64,000 bases of DNA from RXIX01 sp003989075 (GTDB lineage: Bacteria > Pseudomonadota > Gammaproteobacteria > Competibacterales > Competibacteraceae), in NCBI GenBank assembly GCA_029780415.1, contig JAKOYN010000061.1, positions 1-64,000 of the forward strand, read 5' to 3'. The stretch's first letter is position 1; each line of letters starts with the position of its first letter. Positions 1 through 9,800 of the stretch are shown one piece after another. A program made the position numbers and the translations under genes. The notes beneath the pieces were generated by a model. That model saw only the letters and a list, made by a program, of their open reading frames with translations, was not told where the DNA came from and did not search any database.

Positions 1-1476
1 ATCAGGAGATAAGGAAAAAAGACATCTTAACACCCAATTGATATGCGCAGGGTTGGCAATGCGCATAGCATCAGAAAGATCAACCGTTGCTTGGTTGATT
101 ATAGATTGATACTCTTCATTCTGGCGCGACAAAAAATTTCTTAAATCCTCAAATTGTTGTTGCAGCTTAATCCTTTTTTGTTCAACCGCTGCTTTATTTT
201 CTAATCGCTGTGTATTGTCGTATTCATTAAGATGACTCAATACTATCTTCAACTCAGCGAATGGTGTAATCAAAATCGGTGCTATGACGACTTCAGCAAA
301 ATGGGCGGCAATGCGTTTCTCTAATTTTACCCATAAGTCAGCACCACCACTATGCTTCCAACTCCAACTTACCCATGAACTTAGCTTCTCAGTTGCCAGA
401 AGTTCATCTGGAATATCGTTTCCTTCTTCTACCGCATCATCAATATCGCGAAACCAGTTTTTGATTTCTCTATTACCTTTTTGATGTTCAGCAATAAACG
501 AGCTGCAATCGCTCATGAATCTTTGCAAACAGGCTTTTTGTTGTTCGAAATCAGTGACCGGTTCACCCTCCGGTTTACTCCAGCCCCAGGCACATTGAGC
601 ATGGAATAAAGAAATTCCACTGATTGGAACGATTTCAGGCAGTTCGGATAACTTAAGCTGTTGTTGTATGGCCTTGGAAAAATCCTCTAAACGATCTTTT
701 AGTGAATCATCGGTTTGTTTGCGTAAGTCAACTCGGTTTAAGGCAAACAAGAGGGTATCTGTACGCCCACCTAGTGCATTGACAACCTCTGCTATTTCCT
801 TCAATAAATTAGCTCGATTGGAAGTGTCCGTATGACCATAATCCATGACCACCAGCGAAAAACATTGCTTCAAATGACTTTGAATGACTGCCAGATTCGT
901 TTTATCAGCGACTGAATTCAACCCCGGTAAGTCGTAAATTTCAATACCCACATTTTCAGGCAGATTCAGCAGCTCAGGCCAGGCTGCGGGCAACAATGGG
1001 CCTTCAATACGGATTTCAGGGACCGAAATGGTGTGTTTTTGTTTTTCCTCATGGTATTTTTTGAAAACCCGCTCACGCACATGCTCATACATTTCATTGT
1101 CGCTAAGATCAGCTCGGTCAATTCCCTCCCAATAGCCCTCAACTGGCTTGATCCATAGACGGCGATTTAGAGCATGCACCAGATGAAGGACACCAGCAGA
1201 CAGTTCGCTTGCATCCATGGGGGCAATCTGACGACCAATCAAACCATTGACTAAAGTTGATTTACCGGCACTGGTAGTGCCGATAGTTGCGATGCGCAAG
1301 GCAGGCCTGGCTAGTTGATTGCCGGCTTGCTGAAAGACGGCGTGGCAGCGGTTGATGGATTGCGCGATGCTGTCGTTGCTTCTCAGATCGGGGACGATTG
1401 CATACAGTTTTTGTAACTGTTGCTGTATTTGTTCGATAAGTGCAACAGCAGTTTGTAAACGTTCTCTTGGTGACAT
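1..1476 (-). CDS. Dynamin-family GTPase, C-terminus beyond window edge
   Basis: A reading frame without stops runs from an ATG at 1476 to the left edge (492 codons visible), with an AAGGA ribosome site just upstream. The G1 loop reads GTTSAGKST at about residues 68-76. A DLPG switch motif follows near residue 180 and an NRVD base-recognition motif near 247. This order and spacing fit the dynamin_N group of large bacterial GTPases, which remodel membranes or act in stress and defence. The rest of the visible protein looks helical. The short gene just upstream may be co-transcribed. The family call is firm; the cellular role is unknown. Confidence 0.85.
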   Translation of the reverse strand, partial: MSPRERLQTAVALIEQIQQQLQKLYAIVPDLRSNDSIAQSINRCHAVFQQAGNQLARPALRIATIGTTSAGKSTLVNGLIGRQIAPMDASELSAGVLHLVHALNRRLWIKPVEGYWEGIDRADLSDNEMYEHVRERVFKKYHEEKQKHTISVPEIRIEGPLLPAAWPELLNLPENVGIEIYDLPGLNSVADKTNLAVIQSHLKQCFSLVVMDYGHTDTSNRANLLKEIAEVVNALGGRTDTLLFALNRVDLRKQTDDSLKDRLEDFSKAIQQQLKLSELPEIVPISGISLFHAQCAWGWSKPEGEPVTDFEQQKACLQRFMSDCSSFIAEHQKGNREIKNWFRDIDDAVEEGNDIPDELLATEKLSSWVSWSWKHSGGADLWVKLEKRIAAHFAEVVIAPILITPFAELKIVLSHLNEYDNTQRLENKAAVEQKRIKLQQQFEDLRNFLSRQNEEYQSIINQATVDLSDAMRIANPAHINWVLRCLFSLSPD

Positions 1477-1512
1477 TTCTATTTCCTTTTTGAATATCAA
1501 TTAAATTAATTT

Positions 1513-1774
1513 TTATGATGCGATCCAGGGCTGAGCCAAGGCTTCGCGCATGTTCGGCATGCCCCTTTGCAGAGCAGCCCTCATGTCATTACTGGTGGAA
1601 ACCAGCAGATAGTGAGTGATGCCCTCGTCTGCGTCGCAAGGCATAGGTGAGAAAGTCGCACAGTTCATGCTGAATCGTGAAAATCTGTGGCCCATCGAAG
1701 TCATATAGAACCCGGTTTGGAACCCAATGCTCAAACTGGATGGTCAGTGACGTACCGTTAATATCCCACATCAT
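1513..1774 (-). pseudogene. Small conserved hypothetical gene broken by a frameshift
   Basis: Two overlapping minus-strand frames form one sensible protein if a single extra T is removed near 1640. The first frame gives a start MMWDINGTSL and a stretch VLYDFDGPQIFTI. The second continues CDADEGITHYLLV and ends MREALAQPWIAS. The joined product of about 87 residues resembles small uncharacterised proteins with a FDGP...LLVxxS...LREAL pattern (possibly the DUF6575 group, from memory). It ends 36 bp before the dynamin-like gene. It may be a true pseudogene or a sequencing error. No function is proposed. Confidence 0.45.
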
Positions 1775-1785
1775 GACCGCTCTCA

Positions 1786-1814
1786 CCCCTCTCCCGCTAA
1801 CGACGGGAGAGGGG
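1786..1814. terminator. Perfect 11-bp hairpin downstream of acnB
   Basis: CCCCTCTCCCG and its complement are separated by a 7-nt loop, directly beyond the acnB stop codon. There is no T-tract on the acnB strand, so it is either a 3' stabilising hairpin or a REP-like palindrome rather than a classic intrinsic terminator. Confidence 0.45.
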
Positions 1815-1829
1815 GGTTACTTCAACTCA

Positions 1830-4415
1830 TCACGCCGCCAGTTGCACCGTATCGGCGACGGCCTGGTACTCGGCCACCTGATTGAAGTTCAAGTAGCGGT
1901 AGATTTCCGCGCCCTTGGCCCCGATCTCGCCCATGTAGCTCATGTACTCGGTGAAGGTCGGGATCTTGCCGAGCAGCGCGCAGACTGCCGCCAGTTCCGC
2001 CGAGCTCAGGTACACATTGGCGCCCTTGCCGAGACGGTTGGGGAAGTTGCGGGTCGAGGTTGAGACCACCGTAGCGTTATCCGCCACCCGCGCCTGATTG
2101 CCCATGCACAGCGAGCAGCCGGGCATTTCCATGCGCGCGCCAGCAGTGCCGTAGATGGCGTAGTAGCCCTCTTCGCTGAGCTGGTGGGCGTCCATCTTGG
2201 TCGGCGGGGAAATCCACAGCCGGGTCGGGATGTTGGACTTGCCGGTCAGCACCTTGCCGGCGGCGCGGTAGTGACCGATGTTGGTCATGCACGAGCCGAT
2301 GAAGACTTCGTCGATCTTGGCGCCGGCCACATCGGCCAGAGTCTTGACGTCATCGGGATCATTCGGGCAGGCCAGCAGCGGTTCCTTGATATCGGCCAGG
2401 TCGATTTCGATCACCGCCGCGTACTCGGCATCGGCGTCCGGCTCCATCAGGGTCGGGTTGGCCAGCCATTCCTGCATGGCCTTGATGCGCCGCTCCAGGG
2501 TCTTGGGATCCTGGTAGCCGCTGGCGATCATCCACTTGAGCAGCGTGATGTTGCTGTTCAGGTATTCGATGATCGGTTCCTTGTTCAGGCGCACGGTGCA
2601 GCCGGCGGCGGAGCGCTCGGCGGAAGCATCGGACAGTTCAAACGCCTGTTCCACCTTCAGATCCGGCAGGCCTTCGATTTCCAGGATGCGGCCGGAGAAG
2701 ATGTTCTTCTTGCCTTCCTTGGCTACGGTCAGCAGGCCGGACTGGATCGCCGCGTAGGGAATGGCGTTGACCAGGTCGCGCAGGGTGATGCCGGGCTGCA
2801 TCTGGCCCTTGAAGCGCACCAGCACCGATTCGGGCATATCCAGCGGCATCGAGCCGGTGGCGGCGGCGAAGGCGACCAGACCGGAACCGGCCGGGAAGCT
2901 GATGCCGATCGGGAAGCGGGTGTGCGAGTCGCCGCCGGTGCCGACCGTATCGGGCAGCAGCATACGGTTCAGCCAGCTGTGAATGATGCCGTCGCCCGGA
3001 CGCAGCGCTACACCGGCGCGGCTGGAGATGAAGTCGGGCAGGGTGTGATGGGTCTGTACGTCGACCGGCTTCGGATAGGCAGCGGTGTGACAGAAGGACT
3101 GCATGACCAGATCGGCGGAGAAGCCCAGGCAGGCCAGATCCTTCAGTTCGTCGCGGGTCATCGGCCCGGTGGTGTCCTGGGAGCCGACGGTGGTCATCTT
3201 CGGCTCGCAGTAGGTGCCCGGACGGATGCCGGCCACGCCGCAGGCCTTGCCGACCATCTTCTGCGCCAGGGTGAAGCCCTTGCCGGAATCCTGCGGAGCC
3301 ACCGGGCGGCGGAAGATCGTGCTCGGGCCGAGGCCCTGTACTTCACGCGCCCAATCGGTCAGGCCACGGCCGATGATCAGGTTGATGCGCCCGCCCGCCT
3401 GCACTTCGTCGAGCAGTACGTCGGACTTGTACTGGAAGGTGGAGATGATCTCGCCGCCTTTCTCGATCTTGCCGGCGTAGGGATAGATGTCGATGACATC
3501 GCCCATATTCATCTTGGTGACGTCGCAATCGGTGATCGGCAGTGCGCCAGCGTCTTCCTGAGTGTTGAAGAAGATCGGGGCGATCTTGCCGCCGAGGCAA
3601 TAGCCACCAAAGCGCTTGTTGGGGACGTAGGGGATGTCCTCGCCGGTCCACCACAGCACCGAGTTGGTCGCTGACTTGCGGCTGGAGCCGGTACCGACCA
3701 CGTCACCGACATAGGCGACCGGGTGGCCTTTCTGTTTGAGCGATTCGATCAGCTTCAGCGGGCCGACTTTGCCGGGCTCGTCGGGCTGAATGCCGGGGCG
3801 CTCCATCTTCAGCATCGCCAGGCCATGCAGCGGGATGTCTGGGCGGCTCCAGGCATCCGGGGCAGGGGACAGGTCGTCCGTATTGGTTTCGCCAGTCACC
3901 TTGAATACGGTGACGGTGACTTTTTCCGGCACCTTGGGCCGGCTGGTGAACCATTCAGCCTCGGCCCAGGACTTCATGATCTGCTGAGCGTGGGTGTTGC
4001 CCGCGTCGGCCTTGGCCTTGACGCCGTGGCGGTAATCGAACATCAGCAGGGTGTGCGACAGCGCCTTGGCGGCGGCTGGGGCGCACTCGGCATCGTCGAG
4101 CAGATCGATCAGCGGCTGGATGTTGTAGCCGCCGAGCATGGTGCCAAGCAGTTCGGTGGCGCGCACCCGCGAGATCAGCGGCGACTGGGCTTCGCCCTTG
4201 GCCACGGCAGCCAGGAAGGCGGCCTTGACATAGGCGGCCTGGTCGACACCCGCCGGCACGCGATGGGTGATCAGTTCCAGCAGGAACTCTTCCTCGCCCT
4301 GGGGCGGGTTCTTGAGCAGTGCGACCAGTTCGGCAGTCTGTTGCGGACTCAGCGGCAGGGCAGGAATGCCCATGGCGGCGCGTTCAGCTGCATGTTGGCG
4401 ATAATTTTCGAGCAC
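1830..4415 (-). CDS. acnB: Aconitate hydratase B
   Basis: Bifunctional aconitase B / 2-methylisocitrate dehydratase, a cytoplasmic [4Fe-4S] enzyme converting citrate to isocitrate in the TCA cycle. The 861-residue product matches the usual AcnB length. It begins LENYRQHAAERAA like other AcnB proteins and has the N-terminal HEAT-like region, then the swivel domain, then the Fe-S domains. Cluster cysteines are visible in GSCMTNIGH and in PGCSLCMGNQ near the C-terminus. The start is a GTG at 4415 preceded by AAGGAGG at good spacing; longer upstream in-frame sequence lacks family similarity. It is transcribed alone, with a long leader. Confidence 0.97.
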   Translation of the reverse strand: MLENYRQHAAERAAMGIPALPLSPQQTAELVALLKNPPQGEEEFLLELITHRVPAGVDQAAYVKAAFLAAVAKGEAQSPLISRVRATELLGTMLGGYNIQPLIDLLDDAECAPAAAKALSHTLLMFDYRHGVKAKADAGNTHAQQIMKSWAEAEWFTSRPKVPEKVTVTVFKVTGETNTDDLSPAPDAWSRPDIPLHGLAMLKMERPGIQPDEPGKVGPLKLIESLKQKGHPVAYVGDVVGTGSSRKSATNSVLWWTGEDIPYVPNKRFGGYCLGGKIAPIFFNTQEDAGALPITDCDVTKMNMGDVIDIYPYAGKIEKGGEIISTFQYKSDVLLDEVQAGGRINLIIGRGLTDWAREVQGLGPSTIFRRPVAPQDSGKGFTLAQKMVGKACGVAGIRPGTYCEPKMTTVGSQDTTGPMTRDELKDLACLGFSADLVMQSFCHTAAYPKPVDVQTHHTLPDFISSRAGVALRPGDGIIHSWLNRMLLPDTVGTGGDSHTRFPIGISFPAGSGLVAFAAATGSMPLDMPESVLVRFKGQMQPGITLRDLVNAIPYAAIQSGLLTVAKEGKKNIFSGRILEIEGLPDLKVEQAFELSDASAERSAAGCTVRLNKEPIIEYLNSNITLLKWMIASGYQDPKTLERRIKAMQEWLANPTLMEPDADAEYAAVIEIDLADIKEPLLACPNDPDDVKTLADVAGAKIDEVFIGSCMTNIGHYRAAGKVLTGKSNIPTRLWISPPTKMDAHQLSEEGYYAIYGTAGARMEMPGCSLCMGNQARVADNATVVSTSTRNFPNRLGKGANVYLSSAELAAVCALLGKIPTFTEYMSYMGEIGAKGAEIYRYLNFNQVAEYQAVADTVQLAA

Positions 4416-4559
4416 GGAGAAGCCTCCTTGAGGGGTTATATTCTCCCGCCGGGGCGGGTGGTGGGGAAGCCGAAAAGCGGACTCGGGCATCCTGCCTGCA
4501 GGAATGGGGAAAAACTGCGACTCTGGACATGCCCGATTGCCTTTAAAAAACGCTTCTGC

Positions 4560-4590
4560 ATTATAGCGGTAAGCATTTCCCCGCGGGTAG
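4560..4590 (-). promoter_or_regulatory. Possible acnB promoter
   Basis: A consensus TATAAT lies on the minus strand at 4560-4565, about 145 bp upstream of the acnB GTG. The -35 region is not recognisable, so the call rests on the -10 alone. Confidence 0.35.
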
Positions 4591-4605
4591 TTGCGGTTGC
4601 AGCAA

Positions 4606-4640
4606 ATAAAAACCCGCGCCATCCGTAGACCGCGCGGGCT
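4606..4640 (-). terminator. Intrinsic terminator of the DegP-like gene
   Basis: On the minus strand CCCGCGC pairs with GCGCGGG across a 12-nt loop and is followed by TTTTTATT. It lies about 25 bp after the protease stop codon and separates it from acnB. Confidence 0.75.
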
Positions 4641-4665
4641 GTGTCAGGACTGAATGCCTGAACGC

Positions 4666-6063
4666 TTATTTGGCGTCGCCGACCGGGACGGTCAGGGCCA
4701 GGAACAGGGCGCCGTTATCACGCTTGACCAGCACCGGCACCGGTCGCCCGACCGGTAACTGCTTGACCAGTTCGGCAAACTGGGCCGGATCGCTCACTGC
4801 GGTATTGTTGATGCGGGTGATGATGTCGCCGCTGCGGATACCGGCCGTTGCCGCCGGACCTTCGCTGGCCTCCTGCACCAGCACGCCCTGTTCGCCATTC
4901 TTTTGCGCCTCGGCGGGCAGCGGTGCCACGCGCAGACCGAGTCGGTTGCGGCTGGGCGGCTCGGCGATGGCCTGGGCGGTGCGCGGCTCCTCGGGCAGTT
5001 CGCCGAGGCGAATGCTCAGGCTGCGTTCCTGGCCCTCACGGATCACCACCAGTGGCACGTCGATGCCCGGCCGGGTGCGGCCGACCATCAGCGGCAGCTC
5101 GCTGGAGCGCTGCACCGGCTGGCCATTGAAGGTCACGATGATGTCGCCGACCTTGATGCCCGCGGTCTGGGCCGGGCTGTCAGCCATCACCTGGCCGACC
5201 AGAGCGCCATGCGGCTTGTCGAGATTGAACGATTGCGCCAGCTCCGGGGTGACTTCCTGAATCAGCACGCCCAGCCAGCCGCGGCTGACCTTGCCGCCGC
5301 TCTTGAGCTGATCGACCACGTCCATGGCGACATCGACCGGAATGGCGAAGGACAGGCCCTGATAGCCGCCGGAACGGCTGTAGATCTGCGAATTGACGCC
5401 GATCACCTCGCCATCGAGATTGAACAGCGGTCCACCGGAATTGCCGGGATTGACGGCGGCGTCGGTCTGAATGAACGGCACATAGTTGTCGCTGGGCAGG
5501 TTGCGGCCCAGGGCGCTGATGATGCCCTGGGTGGCGCTGCGCTCGAAGCCAAACGGTGAGCCGATCGCCAGCACCCACTGGCCTACCTTGACCTTGCGCA
5601 TGTCGGCGATGCGCACCGCTGGCAGGGGCGTGCTGGTCTTGACCTTGAGCAGGGCAACATCGCTGCGGCTATCCTTGCCGATCAGTTCCGCCGGCAGTTC
5701 GCTGCGGTCATTCAGGCCGACGGTGATGCTGTCCATGTTCTCAACCACATGGGCGTTGGTGACCACATAGCCGTCGCTGGAGATGATGAAGCCGGAGCCA
5801 ACCGAAGTCTGCGGCTGGCTTGGCCGGTCGGGCATTTCATCGAAGAAACGCTTGAAATAATCGTAGAACGGGCTGTTTTCAGGAATCGGCGGATGGTTGC
5901 GCGGTGTGGCTTTCGGCTCGGATTTGGTCTGAATGCTGACGACCGCTGGGCTGTATTTTTCGACCAGGGTGACGAAATCCGGATAATCTGCGGCCTGTAG
6001 GGCGTTGTGCCAGAACAGACCAAGGACAGCGATCAGCCAAAGCGGCTTTTGCAGACTGAGCAT
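4666..6063 (-). CDS. mucD: DegP/MucD-family periplasmic serine protease
   Basis: A 465-residue HtrA-type protease-chaperone for envelope protein quality control. The signal peptide is residues 1-24, ending ALQA. The trypsin-like domain carries the catalytic triad H105 (TNAHVV), D135 (SDVALL) and S209 (GNSGGP). Two PDZ domains follow at about 245-340 and 370-455. The length matches DegP/DegQ/MucD. I chose the ATG at 6063 because GGAGAG precedes it and the signal peptide starts there; the frame is open further upstream but without family features. It is divergent from the thioredoxin-like gene and has its own terminator. Confidence 0.93.
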   Translation of the reverse strand: MLSLQKPLWLIAVLGLFWHNALQAADYPDFVTLVEKYSPAVVSIQTKSEPKATPRNHPPIPENSPFYDYFKRFFDEMPDRPSQPQTSVGSGFIISSDGYVVTNAHVVENMDSITVGLNDRSELPAELIGKDSRSDVALLKVKTSTPLPAVRIADMRKVKVGQWVLAIGSPFGFERSATQGIISALGRNLPSDNYVPFIQTDAAVNPGNSGGPLFNLDGEVIGVNSQIYSRSGGYQGLSFAIPVDVAMDVVDQLKSGGKVSRGWLGVLIQEVTPELAQSFNLDKPHGALVGQVMADSPAQTAGIKVGDIIVTFNGQPVQRSSELPLMVGRTRPGIDVPLVVIREGQERSLSIRLGELPEEPRTAQAIAEPPSRNRLGLRVAPLPAEAQKNGEQGVLVQEASEGPAATAGIRSGDIITRINNTAVSDPAQFAELVKQLPVGRPVPVLVKRDNGALFLALTVPVGDAK

Positions 6064-6277
6064 CGAGACTCTCCAAACTGGGACTGTTGCGCGCGAGAGG
6101 GTAAGCGGCAGCCGCAAAAACCATGCGGCTCGCGGGGATTGACCATCCTGGACGGGCTTGGTTCGTGATTCGAGTAGGGTGTGCCGGCAGAACGAGCGGC
6201 AGCGCAACTGAAAGCGCGGCCTGATAGTCTCAGCAGAGTATCTTTTCACAGCCACACCGCGCAGGAGATGGATCGTC

Positions 6278-6841
6278 ATGGCCCAAACCGCTTCCACCAT
6301 GCTGCCCCTCGGCACGCCCGCCCCCGCCTTCAAGCTGCCCGAACCGGCCACCGGCAGGCTGCGCACTCTGGACGAGTTGCAGAGTGCTCCGGCCCTGCTG
6401 GTCATGTTCATATGCAACCACTGTCCCTTTGTGCAGCACATCCGCGCCGGACTGATCGCGTTCGCGCACGATTATCAGCCACGCGGTGTGGCGGTGGTGG
6501 CGATCAATGCCAATGATGCAGTGAATTATCCGGGCGACAGTCCGGAGAAGATGGCCGAGGAGGTAGCACGCTTCGGCTACCCCTTTCCCTATCTCCACGA
6601 TGCAAGCCAGGCGGTTGCCCGCGCCTATCAGGCGGCTTGCACGCCGGACTTTTTCCTGTTCGACGCCGCGCGCCGGCTGGTCTATCGCGGTCGTTTCGAT
6701 ACCAGCCGTCCGGGCACTGCTGTGCCGGTGACGGGCGCCGATTTGCGTGCTGCCGCTGAGGCTGTGCTGGCCGGTCAGGCGCTCACTGTCGAACAGCAGC
6801 CCAGCATCGGCTGCAATATCAAGTGGCGTACTGGTGGTTGA
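6278..6841 (+). CDS. Thioredoxin-fold (AhpC/TSA-type) redox protein
   Basis: A 187-residue cytoplasmic protein with no signal peptide. The first third has the TlpA/AhpC-type start GTPAPAFKLPEP and the redox motif CNHCPF at about residues 46-51, a CxxC arrangement. Later motifs (VAINANDA, CTPDFFLFD, YRGRFD) are those of the family often annotated simply as thioredoxin family protein. It probably acts as a thiol reductase or peroxiredoxin-like enzyme; the substrate is unknown. CAGGAG lies 9 bp before the ATG. It is divergent from the protease gene, and tamB converges on it. Confidence 0.82.
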   Translation: MAQTASTMLPLGTPAPAFKLPEPATGRLRTLDELQSAPALLVMFICNHCPFVQHIRAGLIAFAHDYQPRGVAVVAINANDAVNYPGDSPEKMAEEVARFGYPFPYLHDASQAVARAYQAACTPDFFLFDAARRLVYRGRFDTSRPGTAVPVTGADLRAAAEAVLAGQALTVEQQPSIGCNIKWRTGG

Positions 6842-6894
6842 GCCCGCAGGGCCCGCGCACGCAGGGGCATATCCTGAAGACGCCTGGAGCGCGC

Positions 6895-9800
6895 TCAGTA
6901 TTCCAGCGTATAGGTCAGATCGGCGCCAGTCCCCAGGGCGCTGGTTGAGGATTCAAAAACCAGCCGCTTGCTGAGCCGGTACTTGATCTTGAAGGCGTTG
7001 ACCGCATCCAGCAGGCCAACGCCGTAGCCGACATACAGATCCGGTGATAGGTATTTGCCCAGGGTCAGTGAGGCACCCGCACTGTTGCTGTTGCTGTTGC
7101 CACTACCGCTGCTGGAACCGGAATCGAACTGCATGGTATCCAGGCCCAGGCTGCTGCCCAGGCCGCCCGCCAGAGCGTTGCCGCCCAGCCCAAGGGCGCT
7201 GCTGGCCTTGAACAGCATGGCTGCCTCACCGCCGCCGCCCGGTGCCCGGCCCAGTACCAGATAGGAAAGAATGCTGGCATCGGGCATGGACGGCTCGGAA
7301 AACAGGGTCAGGCGCGGCTGCTTGAGGGTGCCGCGCACCTGAGCGCCCACCGTGGTGCTGTCGCTCAGATCACTGTTGACCTGGCGCGCTACCCGCAGGT
7401 CAAGGCCGGGATTGTCCAGCGAGCTGTTGCTGAACAGCACCTGGCCGCGCTGGATCTGAATTTCTTCGCCGTAGATGCGGTAGTTGCCGGCGGCAACCTC
7501 GATGGTGCCACTGCCGCGCGGGGCCAGTTGTGGCGTTTCCTCGACCAGCAGGCTGCCCTTGAGCTGGCCCTTGAATACCGGTGTTTCCAGTTGCACATCC
7601 TCGCCGAGCACCGCGCGCACCCGGGCGGAAATGGCGACTTCAGCCGGCTTGGGCGGCAGCGCCGCGCCGTCGCTGCCGTTGACCACCACCATATCCCGGG
7701 AATTGCTAACCGTGCCGGGCCGGCCGCCACCGGGACGCAGAAAAGCCTTGGGCACTGTGACCTGGCCATCAACGCGAATCTGGCCGGGGTCGGCTTCCAG
7801 CTTCAGGTCCGGGCTGATCTGGATGCGCAGATCGGCGGTGTCGAGCGCCTGGAAATTCTCGCCCTTGATCGTCAGGCGCAACTGCCGCTGCAGCGGATCG
7901 AGAGTACCATCGAGCTGCATCTGGCCGGGTTTGGAGCGCACCGAGCCGCTCAGTTGCAGCGGACCCTGACCGTTGCTGTCGGCGCTGAACTGCACATCGC
8001 GCAGATGCAGGCCGGCCTCGGGCACGCTCAGTGCGGCGTTTTCCAGGCGCACATTGCCGCGCAGCACCAGCTTGGGCAGGGTGCCGCTGGCGTTGATCGT
8101 GGCGCGCAACTGACCGCTGACTTTTTCCACCTGCGGCGCGAACAGCGAGACGATGGCCAGATCGGTGATGGCGGCGTCGAGCGTGCCGTTGATGCGGGCG
8201 CTGCCGAGCGGATCCTGAAGCTGTGCGCTGGCCTGCAGTTGGCCGGTCTGCGCCAGGTCCAGCCGTGCCTGAGCGTTGGCGGTGCGACTGTTGCCCTCGA
8301 CACGCAGGCTGCCGCCATTGAGGTTGAAGCGCAGGCTATGGCCCTGGGCGACCATGTTCAGGTTGCCGGGGGCGATTTTCAGATCGAGCTTGCCCTGGGG
8401 TGCGCCACCGGGACCGCTGCTGGCGCTGGCTTCGGCATCAATGCGCGTGTCCAGTTTCAGTTCCGGTGGCAGGAAGGCCTTGAAGCGCTCTGGGGTGAGG
8501 TTGCTGAGCTGGACACGCGCATCGAAACCACGCGGCCCGTTCCACTGCCCCTGCAGGCACAGCCGGGTCGGGGCGCTGATCAGACAGGCCGGATCGAGAC
8601 GGGCCTTGTCGGCAGCGGCCTGCACGGCAACCGTCTTGTCCAGTGACCAGGCGCCGACCACTGTATCCCTGGCGCTGAGCTGGGTGATGCGACCCTGCCA
8701 GTTCAGCGCCGGCAGTTGCAGTTGCCCGGCCAGAGCCAGGGCGAAGCGGCCCGCCGCGCCTGCCAGTTCCGCCTGCACCTGATGGGCTTCCGGGGTGCCA
8801 TCACCATCCAGGCGCAGGCTCTGCCAGCGCTGCCCACCGAGCAACAGACCCTCGCCGGACAGCTTCAGCCGCGAACGCTCGCCTTTGCCAACCACGATAT
8901 CGGTTTCGCCCTGCAGGCGCTGCACCTGGGTTGCGCCCTGACGCAGATCGCGCAGCGCGAAGGTGGCCGCCAGCCGTGGCTGTTCGCGGCTGCCGCTGAG
9001 CGTGCCGCTGCTGGCCACGCTGCCGCTCAAGCCGGGCAGCAGCGTCTTGAGCTGCGGGGCGTCCACGGTCCAGCGCAGATCCCAGCGCTGCGCCAGTGTC
9101 CCCTGTGCATCCAGGCGTGCTGCGCCGGCGTTCAGGCGCAGGGCCCTGATGGTCAGATCCTGATCACGCAGGCTCACATCGGCGTTGCCGTTCAGCATCT
9201 GGCCACTGAGCGTGCCGGCCAGCTCTTCGAGCAGCAGGTTAACGCGCAACACGCCTTTATCCAGTCCACCATCGCTTTTCAGGCGCAGATTGAGCTTGCC
9301 TGGCACGTCCTTCCACTGCGCGCCGGGATTGAGACCGCTGCCGCTGAGCGCTGCCTTCCAGCTCACCGCCGGGACCCAGGCGGCATCGACCGTAGCTTCG
9401 ATGCGACCTTCCAGGGTCTGGCCGTTCAGCGTGACGCCGCGCAGCGCCTGATCGGAACCCTGGCCCTGCAGGGCCCAGCGGCCCTTGGGAATCTGCGGCC
9501 CCTGCAGATCGGCGGCAAGCTGGAACTGGTAATCCTGGGCGGTGCCCTTGGCGGTGAATTCACCCTGCGGGCTTTCCACCTGCGCCGGACCCTGCAGCGG
9601 CCAGACCAGCGCGCGCCACTGGCCGCTGGCGTTAAAGCGCAGTTCGGCCAGTTGCAGTTCGCCCTGAGCATCCAGGGTCAGCGGCCGGTTGGTCGCGGTC
9701 AGCTTCAGTTCACTCAGGCGCAGCGCCTGCTCATCGCCGGCGGCGGCAACGCGCAGCGTGGCCGGGCCAAGTTCCGGCAGGGTCGTGCTGATCTGGCCAC

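Noticed and set aside
2184..3674. Long plus-strand open frame opposite acnB
   Set aside because: It is antisense to a strongly conserved enzyme. The GC-rich codon bias keeps the opposite strand open, and it shows no domain or ribosome site.
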